From: Akanthomyces muscarius
Lineage: Eukaryota > Ascomycota > Sordariomycetes > Hypocreales > Cordycipitaceae
Reading direction: 5' to 3'
Assembly: GCF_028009165.1 (NCBI RefSeq)
Contig: NC_079245.1
Location: 2,170,001 to 2,234,000 of the forward strand
DNA: 64,000 nucleotides
Shown: positions 45,279 to 55,290 of the stretch, piece after piece
Layout of the letters: each line of letters starts with the position of its first letter
How positions within the stretch are numbered: position 1 is the stretch's first letter
Translations under genes and position numbers: made by a program
The notes under the pieces: model-generated
What the model was told of the DNA's origin: nothing
The model's input: the letters and a program-made list of their open reading frames with translations, nothing else
Databases searched by the model: none

Positions 45279-46900
45279 CTACCATGCTGTAATATCCTCC
45301 ACCTCCGCCTCGCCAAACGTGCTTGACTTGGTAATCTTGCCGACACCCTCCTCCTCAACAACGGCGCCATCCTTGCTCATAATATCTGGCAGAATCTCTT
45401 TCAAAAAGGCCAGAATGTAGCGATTTACCTGCTCAAACTGCAGCAAAAACGCATCGTGTCCTTCGGGGCTCTCGATGCGCTCTAGTCGAGCGTCCTTGAC
45501 ATGCTCGGCAATCTCCTGCTGCTCCGCAAACGTGAATAGTCCGTCGCTCTCGATGCCAAGCACCAAAGTCGGCTGCTCTATCAAAGCGAGAGCCTCCGCA
45601 ATCGAGTCCGCACGATTGCGCGAAACATCATGCGTGTCAAGTTTGCGCGTCATAGCAATGTAGCAGTTGCTGTCGAATCGCTTCACAAACTTGTTTCCCT
45701 GGTAGCGCAGGTAGGATTGGGCGGAAAAGTACATTGACGTTGGTAGATCTTCGCCACCAGTTAGGCTCACCACCTTCTTGGGTCCCGAAAACTGAGGATC
45801 CGGTGAGTCGACGATGACTTGCTTGCCATTGCTGCCGTTGGGTGACTGTCTCGAACTGCTCTCGCTATTGTTGCGAGATCGTGAGGTGCGCTTTACCACA
45901 TGGCCATCATTATGAATGTGGAAGTGGGCTTCAGAAGGAGTGGCCGGACGTGGCCGTTCCCGAATCGTCTGTACTTTGGAAGCATCAGGTATGTTGCGTC
46001 CAAAGCGAGCCTCGAAGGAGTTGCGGCTGCGGTAGGTGAGTAAGGCGGACATGCGCGCAGCACCCAGACCTGTTGATGGTGGATCCTCGAATTCGTAATA
46101 TCCGTCATCGTACTTGGGGTCCGCATAAATGCTTTGTCTCTGCGCCTCCCCCCAGCTGATCCCCCACGCACTGTGTCTGCTAGAGGTGGCAATGGGAACG
46201 ATGCACCGGATATAGTCTTTGCCAAAGTATGCCCATTCTAGGACAAACATGCCTCCTAGAGATCCTCCAACCACGGCCGCGATTTGCTTGACGCCAAGCT
46301 CATCCAACAGCATTTTGTGTAGCCTGGGCTTGTTAATAACCGCCTGATTGATTGCGTGACTGTAACTTACTGAACATCGTCGCGAATGGTGGTGAGAGGA
46401 AACTCGGGACCATATCGGCCATTGGCTGCATCTCCGTCTTTCGCCGTGACGGGGCTAGCCGAGCCATACGGGCTGCCCAGACTGTTCATGCAGACAATGA
46501 AGAACCTTGATGTATCAAATACTTGACCTGGACCGCCCAATAATGGTCCCCACCAGTCACTGACGTCGGCGCTGCCTGTCAGTGCATGACAAATGACCAT
46601 TGCATTGTCGCCGGTCGGCGAGAGCTTTCCCCGAGTCGTATAAGCAACCGGAACATTGCGTAAAGTTGCGCCAGATTCCAGCGTGAATTCTGGGATGATG
46701 GCGATTTGCTGGTCCGGGATCAACGCAGCGAACGGGTTCTCAGGTTGAGACGACCGCCTTTCTTACAGGTATTCAGCAGCGCTTCATTGATAAGGGGGGG
46801 GGGACATGAATCTCTACTCATCATTTCAAGTCCATGTGAAGTGAAAACACTGACCATATTGCGGCTTTGCTGTGCCATTACTGGCCACATCTTGAGCCAT
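45279..46900 (-). CDS. MET2: Homoserine O-acetyltransferase
   Basis: Three exons (46900-46855, 46761-46371, 46323-45279), 493 residues. The start is MAQDVASNGTAKPQY and the family segment ENPFAALIPDQQIAIIPEFT follows. It is an alpha/beta-hydrolase: HALTGSADVSDWWGPLLG forms the oxyanion region, GGSLGGM holds the nucleophile Ser, ESDGLF the Asp and SPEGHDAFLL the His. A Ser/Arg-rich insertion of ~80 residues between about 270 and 350 is typical of fungal members. The enzyme acetylates homoserine for methionine synthesis. Intron 1 (93 bp) contains a C10 run. Exon 2 was placed using the acceptor TGTAAG, the only one that keeps frame. The gene diverges from THO2. Confidence 0.92.
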
Positions 46901-47801
46901 ATTGACGAGGGGTAGCGATATCGCTGTTCGACAGCGAAGCGGGGCAGGAAAGCCGCTGCAATGGCTTTTGATGGGTTGTTCCTCAGGAATAGATATCGAG
47001 GGAAGGTTTGAGGCTGTCGTTGGGTTTAAAAGCGACCAAGTTTTGCTCCTGAGTCACAATTGAGGATGAAATGAAAAAGTTGCTGCAGCTGGACCTTTTG
47101 AATGGCGCAATCGACTTCCGATAAAGGCTTTGTGACTAAGTTAATGTCCACTACCTAGGTACCTAAGACTAAGATGGCCGCTAGAAGCCGCAGACTGCAA
47201 GGCACTTTCAGCGGGGACGGCACCTGGGCCGGGTGGCCGGAAGCACTGAAAGGGTCCTCGGCGCCTCTCACAGGGCCCAGTCGTGAGCGCCCCGACAGTG
47301 GGCGCCACTGTAGTCGGTTCCAGCCAACTGTCGGCTCTCCAGCGTATGGAGTCACGTGCCGTCGTGCTTCCGTTTGCCTGGCCCGTGCACGCCTTTCGAG
47401 CTCTCTCCGTCGCGCATCACATTCAGGCATCGCTAGGCCAGATATTGTTGGAGCTCCCCATCAGCCTTTGCGACAGGCTTCGACCACGACAACGCGCATC
47501 TGCATGAGTGACGCAGAAGAACTGGGCGGGCATTGGTACTACCAATATAGCATCACTGGCGACGTACACGCGGTTGGGACTACTTTGTAACCCTCTGTCG
47601 GATAGCCACAGCCTTTGTTTTCTGCCCTTTCGTGCCACCCTGACCACCATATCGATTTTTCTTGAACAGACGGCCTGCAACCCCCATTTGCTCGCACAAC
47701 CGTTTCATCTCCCCCTCGATCAAAATCAGTCATTTTACATAGACTTCATCTTTGCGCGCCAATGATCTAGTCTCATATTTTCCTTGCACTTTCGAGCCGC
47801 G
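46901..47801. other. Bidirectional promoter region of MET2 and THO2
   Basis: 900 bp between the two start codons, containing a TCACGTG element at 47352-47358. No gene recognised inside. Confidence 0.55.
47352..47358 (+). promoter_or_regulatory. TCACGTG element (Cbf1/centromere-binding-factor-like)
   Basis: GTCACGTGCC is centred 0.45 kb from both the MET2 and THO2 start codons. In yeast the TCACGTG site bound by Cbf1 with Met4 controls sulfur-amino-acid genes including MET genes, so its presence by MET2 is suggestive. The Neurospora regulator CYS3 uses a different site. Confidence 0.4.
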
Positions 47802-50800
47802 ATGCCTCCGAAGCGCAAGAGATCGGATCGGCCCTCCGGCGGTGAATCCGGCCGGCCTTCACCACACCGGCCATCGGACATGGCCATGGGACAACACGAA
47901 CGAGACGACGGTCACAACAGAGGCCGGGGTCGGAACCGTGGAGGCTCTGGCCGCCGCGAATCGTCGCACGGGCATGGCCGTAACGGAACGCACGGCCAAC
48001 CGCAACCTCAGTCGTCGCCCACTCGCCAACGGCCCGGCTCTGGCACGCAACAAGCTTTGTCACAGCCCTCCAGGCAATCCGCGGTGAATGTACCGTCATC
48101 ACCGACCAAGAATAACCCTGCGCAGACTCCGTCCCAACCCGCGACGGCAGTCGCGCGTCCACAACAGTCAGAGCCCGAGCCTTCTAAGCCGCTAAAGCCT
48201 TCCAACTATCACTTTGACATAATAACGGACGAGCAAGTGGCGAAATGGGCCGCTGCTGGAAGAGAACATGTCGTTTCCCGCGGTATCCAGGCACGCGAGG
48301 ACATTGATGTCGTGGAGCTGGCTAGCCTACTTCAAGAGTTTATACATGGCGTCTTGGGCGGTAAGCTGTCACCCGTAGATGCTGGCACCTGCGTTAGGGA
48401 AATCATTGGCGACGAGAATAAGGAAGTGATTAAGGACTCATTTACCTTTGCCCCGCATACGCTGTTTCTCGATTCACTGGCCATCGTCATGGACAACGAC
48501 TCCGACCTTTATCACCCAGTTCTACGACAGTTTCTCATGGCTACAGGCGTCTCCCCCGCGCTTATGCGCCAGGTTCTCGATGCGCCCATCTTGCAGCAAC
48601 TTGGCCTTATTCGCGACACCTTTGCTAGACTGGGCGTTCGCCAAGCCACAAATCTGCTCTATCGCCAAGCCAACTACAACCTCCTGCGGGAGGAATCGGA
48701 AGGCTACTCAAAGCTCATTACTGAGCTATTCACGACAAGCAGTGTACCTCCACCACCTCCGGAAGCTGCGCAACACACATTCGAAAAAGTAAAGGCCTTG
48801 ATAGGCACATTTGACCTAGATGTTGGCAGAGTCTTGGACGTTACTCTCGACGTGGCCGCCGCCGTTTTGATCAAGCAATTCAAGTTCTTCGTGAAGTTCT
48901 TGAGAATCAGCTCTTGGTGGCCACGCTCGCAGCTCAAGCTCACGTCCCCCTCTTTTTCGGCCGGTCTTCCCACTTGGGCACACCCTGATTACTCCAGTTG
49001 GATGACCAGCCCCCATGATGAGGCAGCCAACGCCGAAGCCAAACAATTACGAGATACCGAGTTCTGGAATCGTGCAAGACAGATTCACCTAGCAGCATTC
49101 TTTGAGCTAGGAGGTCGCGAGGTGCCTGAGCAGGCCATTCAAACAGCCTTAATCACGAATGGTGAAAACAACCAGGACGGCTCGTTGAATCTCGAGCAGC
49201 AATGGATCCAAGAAACCAACACTTTGCCTCCTCCAGGCAACCGGGTCGCTGCTCAGCTACTTGGATTCAAGCTTCGATTCTACAACTCGGAGCTTCGTGC
49301 AGCAGGTGATGTCTTGCCGGCCAATCTGCTATACCTTGCCGCTCTATTGGTCAAGGTAGGTTTCATCTCTCTCACGGATCTATACCCACATCTTTCCCCT
49401 GCGGATGATAAGATGGAGGGGGTGAGAGAAAAAGAAATGAAGAACATTGAGGAGAGAGAGCGTGCTTCTAGAGGCGGTGGAATGAATGCTCTGCTCATGG
49501 CTGGTGTACTGCCACAAGGCGACGACGACAACCCCAACGCAGTGCGCAGGGAAGCTCCCAAGAAGACCGAAGCTGAGACGAAGCAAGCTGCCGAAGAGTC
49601 CAAGGACTCCAAGACGCAGCTACCAGAACCACTGGAGCAAAAGGTGTCCTTCTTGACGCAGCTTTTGACTATTGGTGCCATTCCCGAGTCGCTGTTCATC
49701 CTGGGTCGCTTTCCTTGGATACCGGAAACCTTCCCTGAGGTCCTCAACCGAATCCATCGCATTCTCAACATATCAGTCGAAAAGGTCTACAATATCAGCA
49801 AAGCTACATCAACCACCGACATCACGTGCCCTACAAAATGTGTACCCGACCTGGACCAGACTGGTATTCCAAAGGGCAACGTCAAGCTGACTCGTCTTCC
49901 TGACAAAAAGTTTTGGCGTTGGCCATTCCCCGACAAGCACGACACAAATGAGAACCAAACGTATCGCTTTTACTGGGATGAGTGGTCAGACCAGGTCCCC
50001 GTTTGTCAGACAGTTGAGGATGTTTTCACTCTTTGTAATACGTTCCTCAACATCTCGGGTGTCTGCATCGGCAAGGACGAGGCGCTGCTCTCCAAGCTTG
50101 CTAGCATTGGTAGTATGAGTTTGGCCCAAGACGGCTCGGACGAGAACCTGAAGAGATGGCATGATTTACTGAAGAGACTTCTTCTTCCCGCCCTCAGCCA
50201 TACCCAGGCAAACGCCGCGGTTGTGAATGCGATCTGGGATCTTCTTCAGCGATACCCTGTCACGATTCGCTATGCGCTCTATGCCGAGTGGTTTGAAGGG
50301 CAAACCTCCCGACTTCCCGCTATGCGCACGGCATTCGCCAGAGCTACGGCAGATACGAGAGGTATCATGAAGCGTGTCTCTTTGACAAACTTGAGCGAAA
50401 TGGCAAAGCAACTAGCAAAGACGAGCTACTCTTCGCCGGGTATTGTTTTCAGGGTCGCATTCGAGCAGCTTGAGTCATATTCCAATCTCATCGACGCTTT
50501 TGTGGAATGTGCCAAGTACTTCACAGACTTGTCATATGATGTCCTGGTCTGGTCGCTGATGAACTCACTCGGCAAGTCCAGAAGCCGAACGCAGGCCGAT
50601 CACGCCCTGACAACCAGTAAATGGCTTCAGGCTTTGTCCAGATTTACTGGCAAGGTGTTTCGCCGGTACTCTCTTCTCAATGCCACTCCTGTTCTGCTTT
50701 ACGTCAACGACCAGTTGTTCCATGGCAATTCGACGGATCTCATTATTCTCAAGGAACTCATCTCTTCCATGGGTGGCATTGTTGACTTGATTGACTTTAC

Positions 50801-53800
50801 CGATTACCAAATTTTGTCCATGGCCGGTTTCTTGTCCCTACGCAAACACACTCTCATCCGCGGAGGCGACAAGCGGTACGACAACACGAAAAGCTCGAAG
50901 CGCCTCATCGAAGCTCTGACCGATTCCGGGCTCGCTCCACGTCTGCTAGTCAACCTCGCCCAGTACCGACAGGCGACAATCTTCCAGATCCCCGAGGATG
51001 AAGCGCATCTGAAATATCTCTCCTCCATCATCGACGATTCGCATCAAACACTCATCCAATATCTCGACTTCTTGTGGAACAACCTTGAGCAGCCCGAATT
51101 CGACAGCATCGTGCCCTCGATACCAGAGTTGATGCAGTCATATGGCCTCGACGTCAGCTTGGCTTTCCTCATCGGCCGTGCGAGCTTGTCTCAGCGTGTT
51201 TTCCACTGGAACACGGAAGATGCCAACAACACGAAGAACGCCGCGGCTCAAGCTGACAAAGACGGCGACTTGGCCATGGCGGAGAAGGCCGCAGCAGATG
51301 AATCCACGCCTGATGTGGCTGCTGTAATTAATCAGAATCAAGCGCAATTTGCCCAAATCGGGGCCTCGTTACAGTCGCTCACGGATGTTGTCAAGGCGAG
51401 CGCGGGCCCCGAAGTCTGGGAGAAGATAACGCCGGAACTTCCTACGACATTCTGGGCTCTCCAGCTGGGTGATATCTACTGTCCTGCCGACATCTACAAG
51501 TCGGAGGCCGATCGCCTCAAAGCCGAAGAGTCTGCACTTCTTCGTGACCGCAGCGACATGACACGCCGTGGCCAAGAGATGCGCACCGAGAAACGAAAGG
51601 AGTTGACTCAACTGCAAATCAATCTTCTAGAAGATCGCAAAAAGCACGTCAAGACACAGGCAAACTGGAATGAATACCTCACGAATTTGTTCCAGTCGTC
51701 GTTTGTCCCCACGGCCAAAGCAGATGCCATTTCCGATGTGCTGCTTGAGCAGTGCATCTTGCCTCGTGTGCTTCTTTCGCCTGCAGACACGGAATTCGCC
51801 TTCCGTTTCGTCAGACTGCTGCACGACAATAACGCGCCAGGTTTCAGGCTCATGTCATTTTACAACCGACTATTCAACGCCAACCGCCTGCGAACACTAA
51901 TTTTTACATGCAGCGTTCGCGAGGCCGAGTACCTTGGACGCTTCTTCAAACTTATTCTGCAGGATCTCTCCAGATGGCACAAGAATGCCCCCCCTCCGGG
52001 GGCTAGGACAGCGAAGGCTCAGAAACCGCAAGGGGCGTACGACATGGAAGGTATTGGGCCTCGTGAGAGCGGTCTGCGTGGATTCGCGCTTACGGTGGAC
52101 GACGATGGCAAGCCTTTGACATTCGTGGAGCATGCACAATTTAGAGATTTGCTGTTTGGCTGGCACAAGAATCTAAATAGTGCCCTGAAATCTTGCATGG
52201 GCGGTAGCGAATGGATGCACATCCGCAACGGCATTACTGTGCTGAAGTCTGTGGTCGACTTTTTCCCGGCTATCGACTTCATGGCTTCTCAGTTCACGAC
52301 ACAGCTGAAGAAAATTACGGATCAAGAGGGCGACAAGAACTTTGCACCCGGTGACGAGCTTGGAGGACGTGTGGACTTGGCTGTTCCTGCACAAGGTGCT
52401 CTGTCGGAGTTGAACAAAAGAAAGGGCAAGTGGGTTCTGGTGCAGGTGTTCCGTACCAACGCGGACGTCGGCGCAAAGACAACCGACAAGTCCGCTCCAC
52501 CGAGCCTGCGTGCCACGGCGCCAGACTTCAAACCTGTCGCTGCTAAGATCAACGCGTCGAAGACTGGAGAAGAAGAGGATGGCGAAGTTCATGACTCGAA
52601 GCACAAGAAATCGGGTGTCACGCCTGTCGGCCCGGGAAGAGACAACTTGCCTGCTAGGCCATCGCGAGGTGGAGTTGGCCGTGAGGCAGCGAAGGAGGAA
52701 ACCCCTACTTCTGGCCAATCGCGCTCATCGACTCCGAAAACAGGGCCGAAGACAGATAGAGGCCTCAATCTTCCCGATAGACCCAATCTCCCTACACGTC
52801 CGGATGTGCCTATTCCTGGTCACTACACGCCCGAGCGATTTAATCAGTCGCGCGGCCACGAGAGACGTGATGGCAGAGAGAGCAGGGAGGGGCATGAGGG
52901 CAGAGAAAGCAGGGATGGTCGGAACCGACGCGAGCCACGCGATAACCGAGAGGGACGCGGCGAACGGGAACGACAGCGAGACGGTGTCAGCGGAGAGACA
53001 AGCAAAACGAGAGAGCATGAACGACAACCGCGTAATCCTAGAAGTGCACGCGGAAACGAAGAAACAACAGCTCCATCGCCAGCGTCTCCAGGTGGCCAAG
53101 CAGAGCCTCCGATGAACCCTCAGCGCGCAGCACTGTTTGCTCAAGATGACACTGCCAAAACGCAACGTAGTGGACAAGAGTTGGACCGACCCAAGCCTCG
53201 ACGACCAGAGCCAGCTGGCAGCTTGGACAATGTCAATCCGGAGCGCGCAGCTCTACTGGAGCAGCGCGAAGAGAAGTCGTCAGCGCGGGTCGCTAAGTAC
53301 GACGGCCGTGATCGCGATCGTGACCGAACTCCAAGAACTCAGTCCCCGCGACGCGCGGGTCGCCATGGCGAGCAAAGTGCTGCCGGAACACCTAGCAACT
53401 TGGATGAGAGGCATGGGCGTGGGCATAGTGCTGATCATCGATCCCAGGGTCGCAACCGAGACCGCTCGCCAGGCGCATCTAGTTCTTCCCGCGGTGACAA
53501 GGGCCCGGATCGCTCGGAGGCGTTTTACGGAGCTCCGCGCGGCCCTGACTCGGAGAAGCGCCAGCACGCAGGCTACCAGGACCCCAACTATGGCCGACTC
53601 AATCCTGTCTCTACCGGACCAGAAACGCCGTCAGGTCCTCGACCACGAGGTCGCGGTGCCACTAGAGGCGGGCAAGCTACTCCTACCGGACCAGCGGCTC
53701 AGCAGGATGTTCGCACTATCTCGTCCGACCAAAGTCAGACGCCAATTATAGAACGGCAACCACCCTCAGGCCCAGCATCAGGCCGCGGCCGGCGTGGCGG

Positions 53801-54644
53801 ATACGAGACAAGCACGCCGGGAACAGCTCCTCCATCGCAGAGTGGCCAGTCTAGAAAACAAGGGGGACCCAACGGCGAGAACGCTGGCACACCAAGCGGC
53901 GTTCATCCGGATCGTCTGGCCAAGATTGACAACAAGTCAGCCCTGCCTCCGCCTCCGCCGCCGCCGCCTCCTGGTCCTCCACCGGGTCAGAGCCGTGGTG
54001 GTGAGGGAAGCATCCCAACGGGACCTTCAGCATCATCCGACAGACATCGGGGTGGTCGTCGCCAATTAGCGGGCATCAATAATGCTCTTCAGCAGGGCTC
54101 TCTGGACGGCAGCAGCCGTGGAAACAGTCACAGTCGACAGCACCAGTCTCGCCAAATGCTGGGTGGCAACTCGGATGCACAGGTGCTCGTCGGCGGATCG
54201 CAGCCCTCCACCTCTGGGCCAGAGCACGCGCGCTGGATGGACGCTCCCAAGGGCCCTGCCAATGGTGACGGCGGTGGACGAGAGCAGAGCCGCGGCTACC
54301 GAGACAACAACAACAACCGTGAGCGGTCGGGCCGATCGGGACGCCCTCGCAGCCAGGAGCGCGATGGCAAAAGCGGTGGACACGGCGAGTACCGCGATCG
54401 ACGTTCCCTGGGTGGCGATGCTGCTCCTGGCGGTGAGCAACAACAACATCAAGGACCCCGTGGGCCGGGTGCAGGACCGGACTGGCCTGGCAATACCAAC
54501 AGCAACAGCCGAGGCGGCGGCCGTGGCGGTGGCGGGCAGCGGCCCGATGATCGTGGCCATCGCGAGGACCGCGGACGCAAGAGACGCAGCGAGGAGGGAT
54601 CGGGCAATCTACCGAATGACAGAGAGAAGCGAGCGAGAAGATAA
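47802..54644 (+). CDS. THO2: THO complex subunit 2 (Tho2)
   Basis: A single very long exon of 2280 residues starting MPPKRKRSDRPSGGESGRPS with a basic nuclear signal. After a disordered N-terminus, residues ~140-1600 form the helical THO2 body. Recognisable segments are the central region FLWNNLEQPEFDSIVPSIPE, then FLIGRASLSQRVFHW. The conserved block NEYLTNLFQSSFVPTAKADA, LLEQCILPRVLLSPADTEFA, EAEYLGRFFKLILQDLSRWH follows. The last ~680 residues are Arg/Gly/Ser/Pro-rich with RE/RD repeats and a run of nine prolines, an RNA-binding-like tail. Tho2 is the scaffold of THO/TREX in the nucleus, coupling transcription with mRNA export and preventing R-loops. A 6.8 kb gene without an intron is notable beside its intron-rich neighbours. 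Confidence 0.93.
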   Translation: MPPKRKRSDRPSGGESGRPSPHRPSDMAMGQHERDDGHNRGRGRNRGGSGRRESSHGHGRNGTHGQPQPQSSPTRQRPGSGTQQALSQPSRQSAVNVPSSPTKNNPAQTPSQPATAVARPQQSEPEPSKPLKPSNYHFDIITDEQVAKWAAAGREHVVSRGIQAREDIDVVELASLLQEFIHGVLGGKLSPVDAGTCVREIIGDENKEVIKDSFTFAPHTLFLDSLAIVMDNDSDLYHPVLRQFLMATGVSPALMRQVLDAPILQQLGLIRDTFARLGVRQATNLLYRQANYNLLREESEGYSKLITELFTTSSVPPPPPEAAQHTFEKVKALIGTFDLDVGRVLDVTLDVAAAVLIKQFKFFVKFLRISSWWPRSQLKLTSPSFSAGLPTWAHPDYSSWMTSPHDEAANAEAKQLRDTEFWNRARQIHLAAFFELGGREVPEQAIQTALITNGENNQDGSLNLEQQWIQETNTLPPPGNRVAAQLLGFKLRFYNSELRAAGDVLPANLLYLAALLVKVGFISLTDLYPHLSPADDKMEGVREKEMKNIEERERASRGGGMNALLMAGVLPQGDDDNPNAVRREAPKKTEAETKQAAEESKDSKTQLPEPLEQKVSFLTQLLTIGAIPESLFILGRFPWIPETFPEVLNRIHRILNISVEKVYNISKATSTTDITCPTKCVPDLDQTGIPKGNVKLTRLPDKKFWRWPFPDKHDTNENQTYRFYWDEWSDQVPVCQTVEDVFTLCNTFLNISGVCIGKDEALLSKLASIGSMSLAQDGSDENLKRWHDLLKRLLLPALSHTQANAAVVNAIWDLLQRYPVTIRYALYAEWFEGQTSRLPAMRTAFARATADTRGIMKRVSLTNLSEMAKQLAKTSYSSPGIVFRVAFEQLESYSNLIDAFVECAKYFTDLSYDVLVWSLMNSLGKSRSRTQADHALTTSKWLQALSRFTGKVFRRYSLLNATPVLLYVNDQLFHGNSTDLIILKELISSMGGIVDLIDFTDYQILSMAGFLSLRKHTLIRGGDKRYDNTKSSKRLIEALTDSGLAPRLLVNLAQYRQATIFQIPEDEAHLKYLSSIIDDSHQTLIQYLDFLWNNLEQPEFDSIVPSIPELMQSYGLDVSLAFLIGRASLSQRVFHWNTEDANNTKNAAAQADKDGDLAMAEKAAADESTPDVAAVINQNQAQFAQIGASLQSLTDVVKASAGPEVWEKITPELPTTFWALQLGDIYCPADIYKSEADRLKAEESALLRDRSDMTRRGQEMRTEKRKELTQLQINLLEDRKKHVKTQANWNEYLTNLFQSSFVPTAKADAISDVLLEQCILPRVLLSPADTEFAFRFVRLLHDNNAPGFRLMSFYNRLFNANRLRTLIFTCSVREAEYLGRFFKLILQDLSRWHKNAPPPGARTAKAQKPQGAYDMEGIGPRESGLRGFALTVDDDGKPLTFVEHAQFRDLLFGWHKNLNSALKSCMGGSEWMHIRNGITVLKSVVDFFPAIDFMASQFTTQLKKITDQEGDKNFAPGDELGGRVDLAVPAQGALSELNKRKGKWVLVQVFRTNADVGAKTTDKSAPPSLRATAPDFKPVAAKINASKTGEEEDGEVHDSKHKKSGVTPVGPGRDNLPARPSRGGVGREAAKEETPTSGQSRSSTPKTGPKTDRGLNLPDRPNLPTRPDVPIPGHYTPERFNQSRGHERRDGRESREGHEGRESRDGRNRREPRDNREGRGERERQRDGVSGETSKTREHERQPRNPRSARGNEETTAPSPASPGGQAEPPMNPQRAALFAQDDTAKTQRSGQELDRPKPRRPEPAGSLDNVNPERAALLEQREEKSSARVAKYDGRDRDRDRTPRTQSPRRAGRHGEQSAAGTPSNLDERHGRGHSADHRSQGRNRDRSPGASSSSRGDKGPDRSEAFYGAPRGPDSEKRQHAGYQDPNYGRLNPVSTGPETPSGPRPRGRGATRGGQATPTGPAAQQDVRTISSDQSQTPIIERQPPSGPASGRGRRGGYETSTPGTAPPSQSGQSRKQGGPNGENAGTPSGVHPDRLAKIDNKSALPPPPPPPPPGPPPGQSRGGEGSIPTGPSASSDRHRGGRRQLAGINNALQQGSLDGSSRGNSHSRQHQSRQMLGGNSDAQVLVGGSQPSTSGPEHARWMDAPKGPANGDGGGREQSRGYRDNNNNRERSGRSGRPRSQERDGKSGGHGEYRDRRSLGGDAAPGGEQQQHQGPRGPGAGPDWPGNTNSNSRGGGRGGGGQRPDDRGHREDRGRKRRSEEGSGNLPNDREKRARR

Positions 54645-55290
54645 TCGTTGCATGTGTGCACGCTTGCACACTCGCACGTTTGCACGCTTGATTGCCTGAT
54701 TGCCTGATTGGTTGAATTATGTGGAAAGAAGATTCAAAAATGCCCAAAAGAAAAAAACGAAATTTGTACAATTACGAAGAGACAACTGGGAGCAGAGGAC
54801 AGAAGACTTTTACGGGCGAGATTGCTTGCGGCGTTTGCATGGACGACACATGTCACTATTTACTATCAAAATTTCATTTCATTTATTTCGATCTTGACGA
54901 CGGTTTTCGATTATTGCGGTGATACCCAGAAACGCGGTGCGAGGTTATACGGATAGGACTTGAGGTGCTCAGCCAACGTGGCTGGCAATGCCAAAGCTGA
55001 GCATGACGACAGGAGGGGGCGTGGCCGTCGATGCTGGGGGTCCATATGCACTTCGAGGAAAAAAGACCATATTTTATCATTAAAATGGCCCAGATAGATG
55101 CGCGCGAGGAAAGAACTTGAGTTGCATAGATGCTGTTTGAATTCGGGCACAAGTGCAGGTTTAATACTGAGATGGGCTCTTGACGAGACGCTGGTGAAGG
55201 AACGAATGTGTCCAGTTGCGCACATGATTTCTGTAGAGATAAGGGGCTGGCAGACTAATTCAAAGATGAATAGATCCAAGGTAGCCGCAT
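54645..55290. other. Convergent 3' region
   Basis: About 650 bp after THO2 and before the stop of the minus-strand regulator. A short tandem TGCACGCTTG/TGCACACTCG pattern is visible near 54660; nothing else. Confidence 0.4.
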
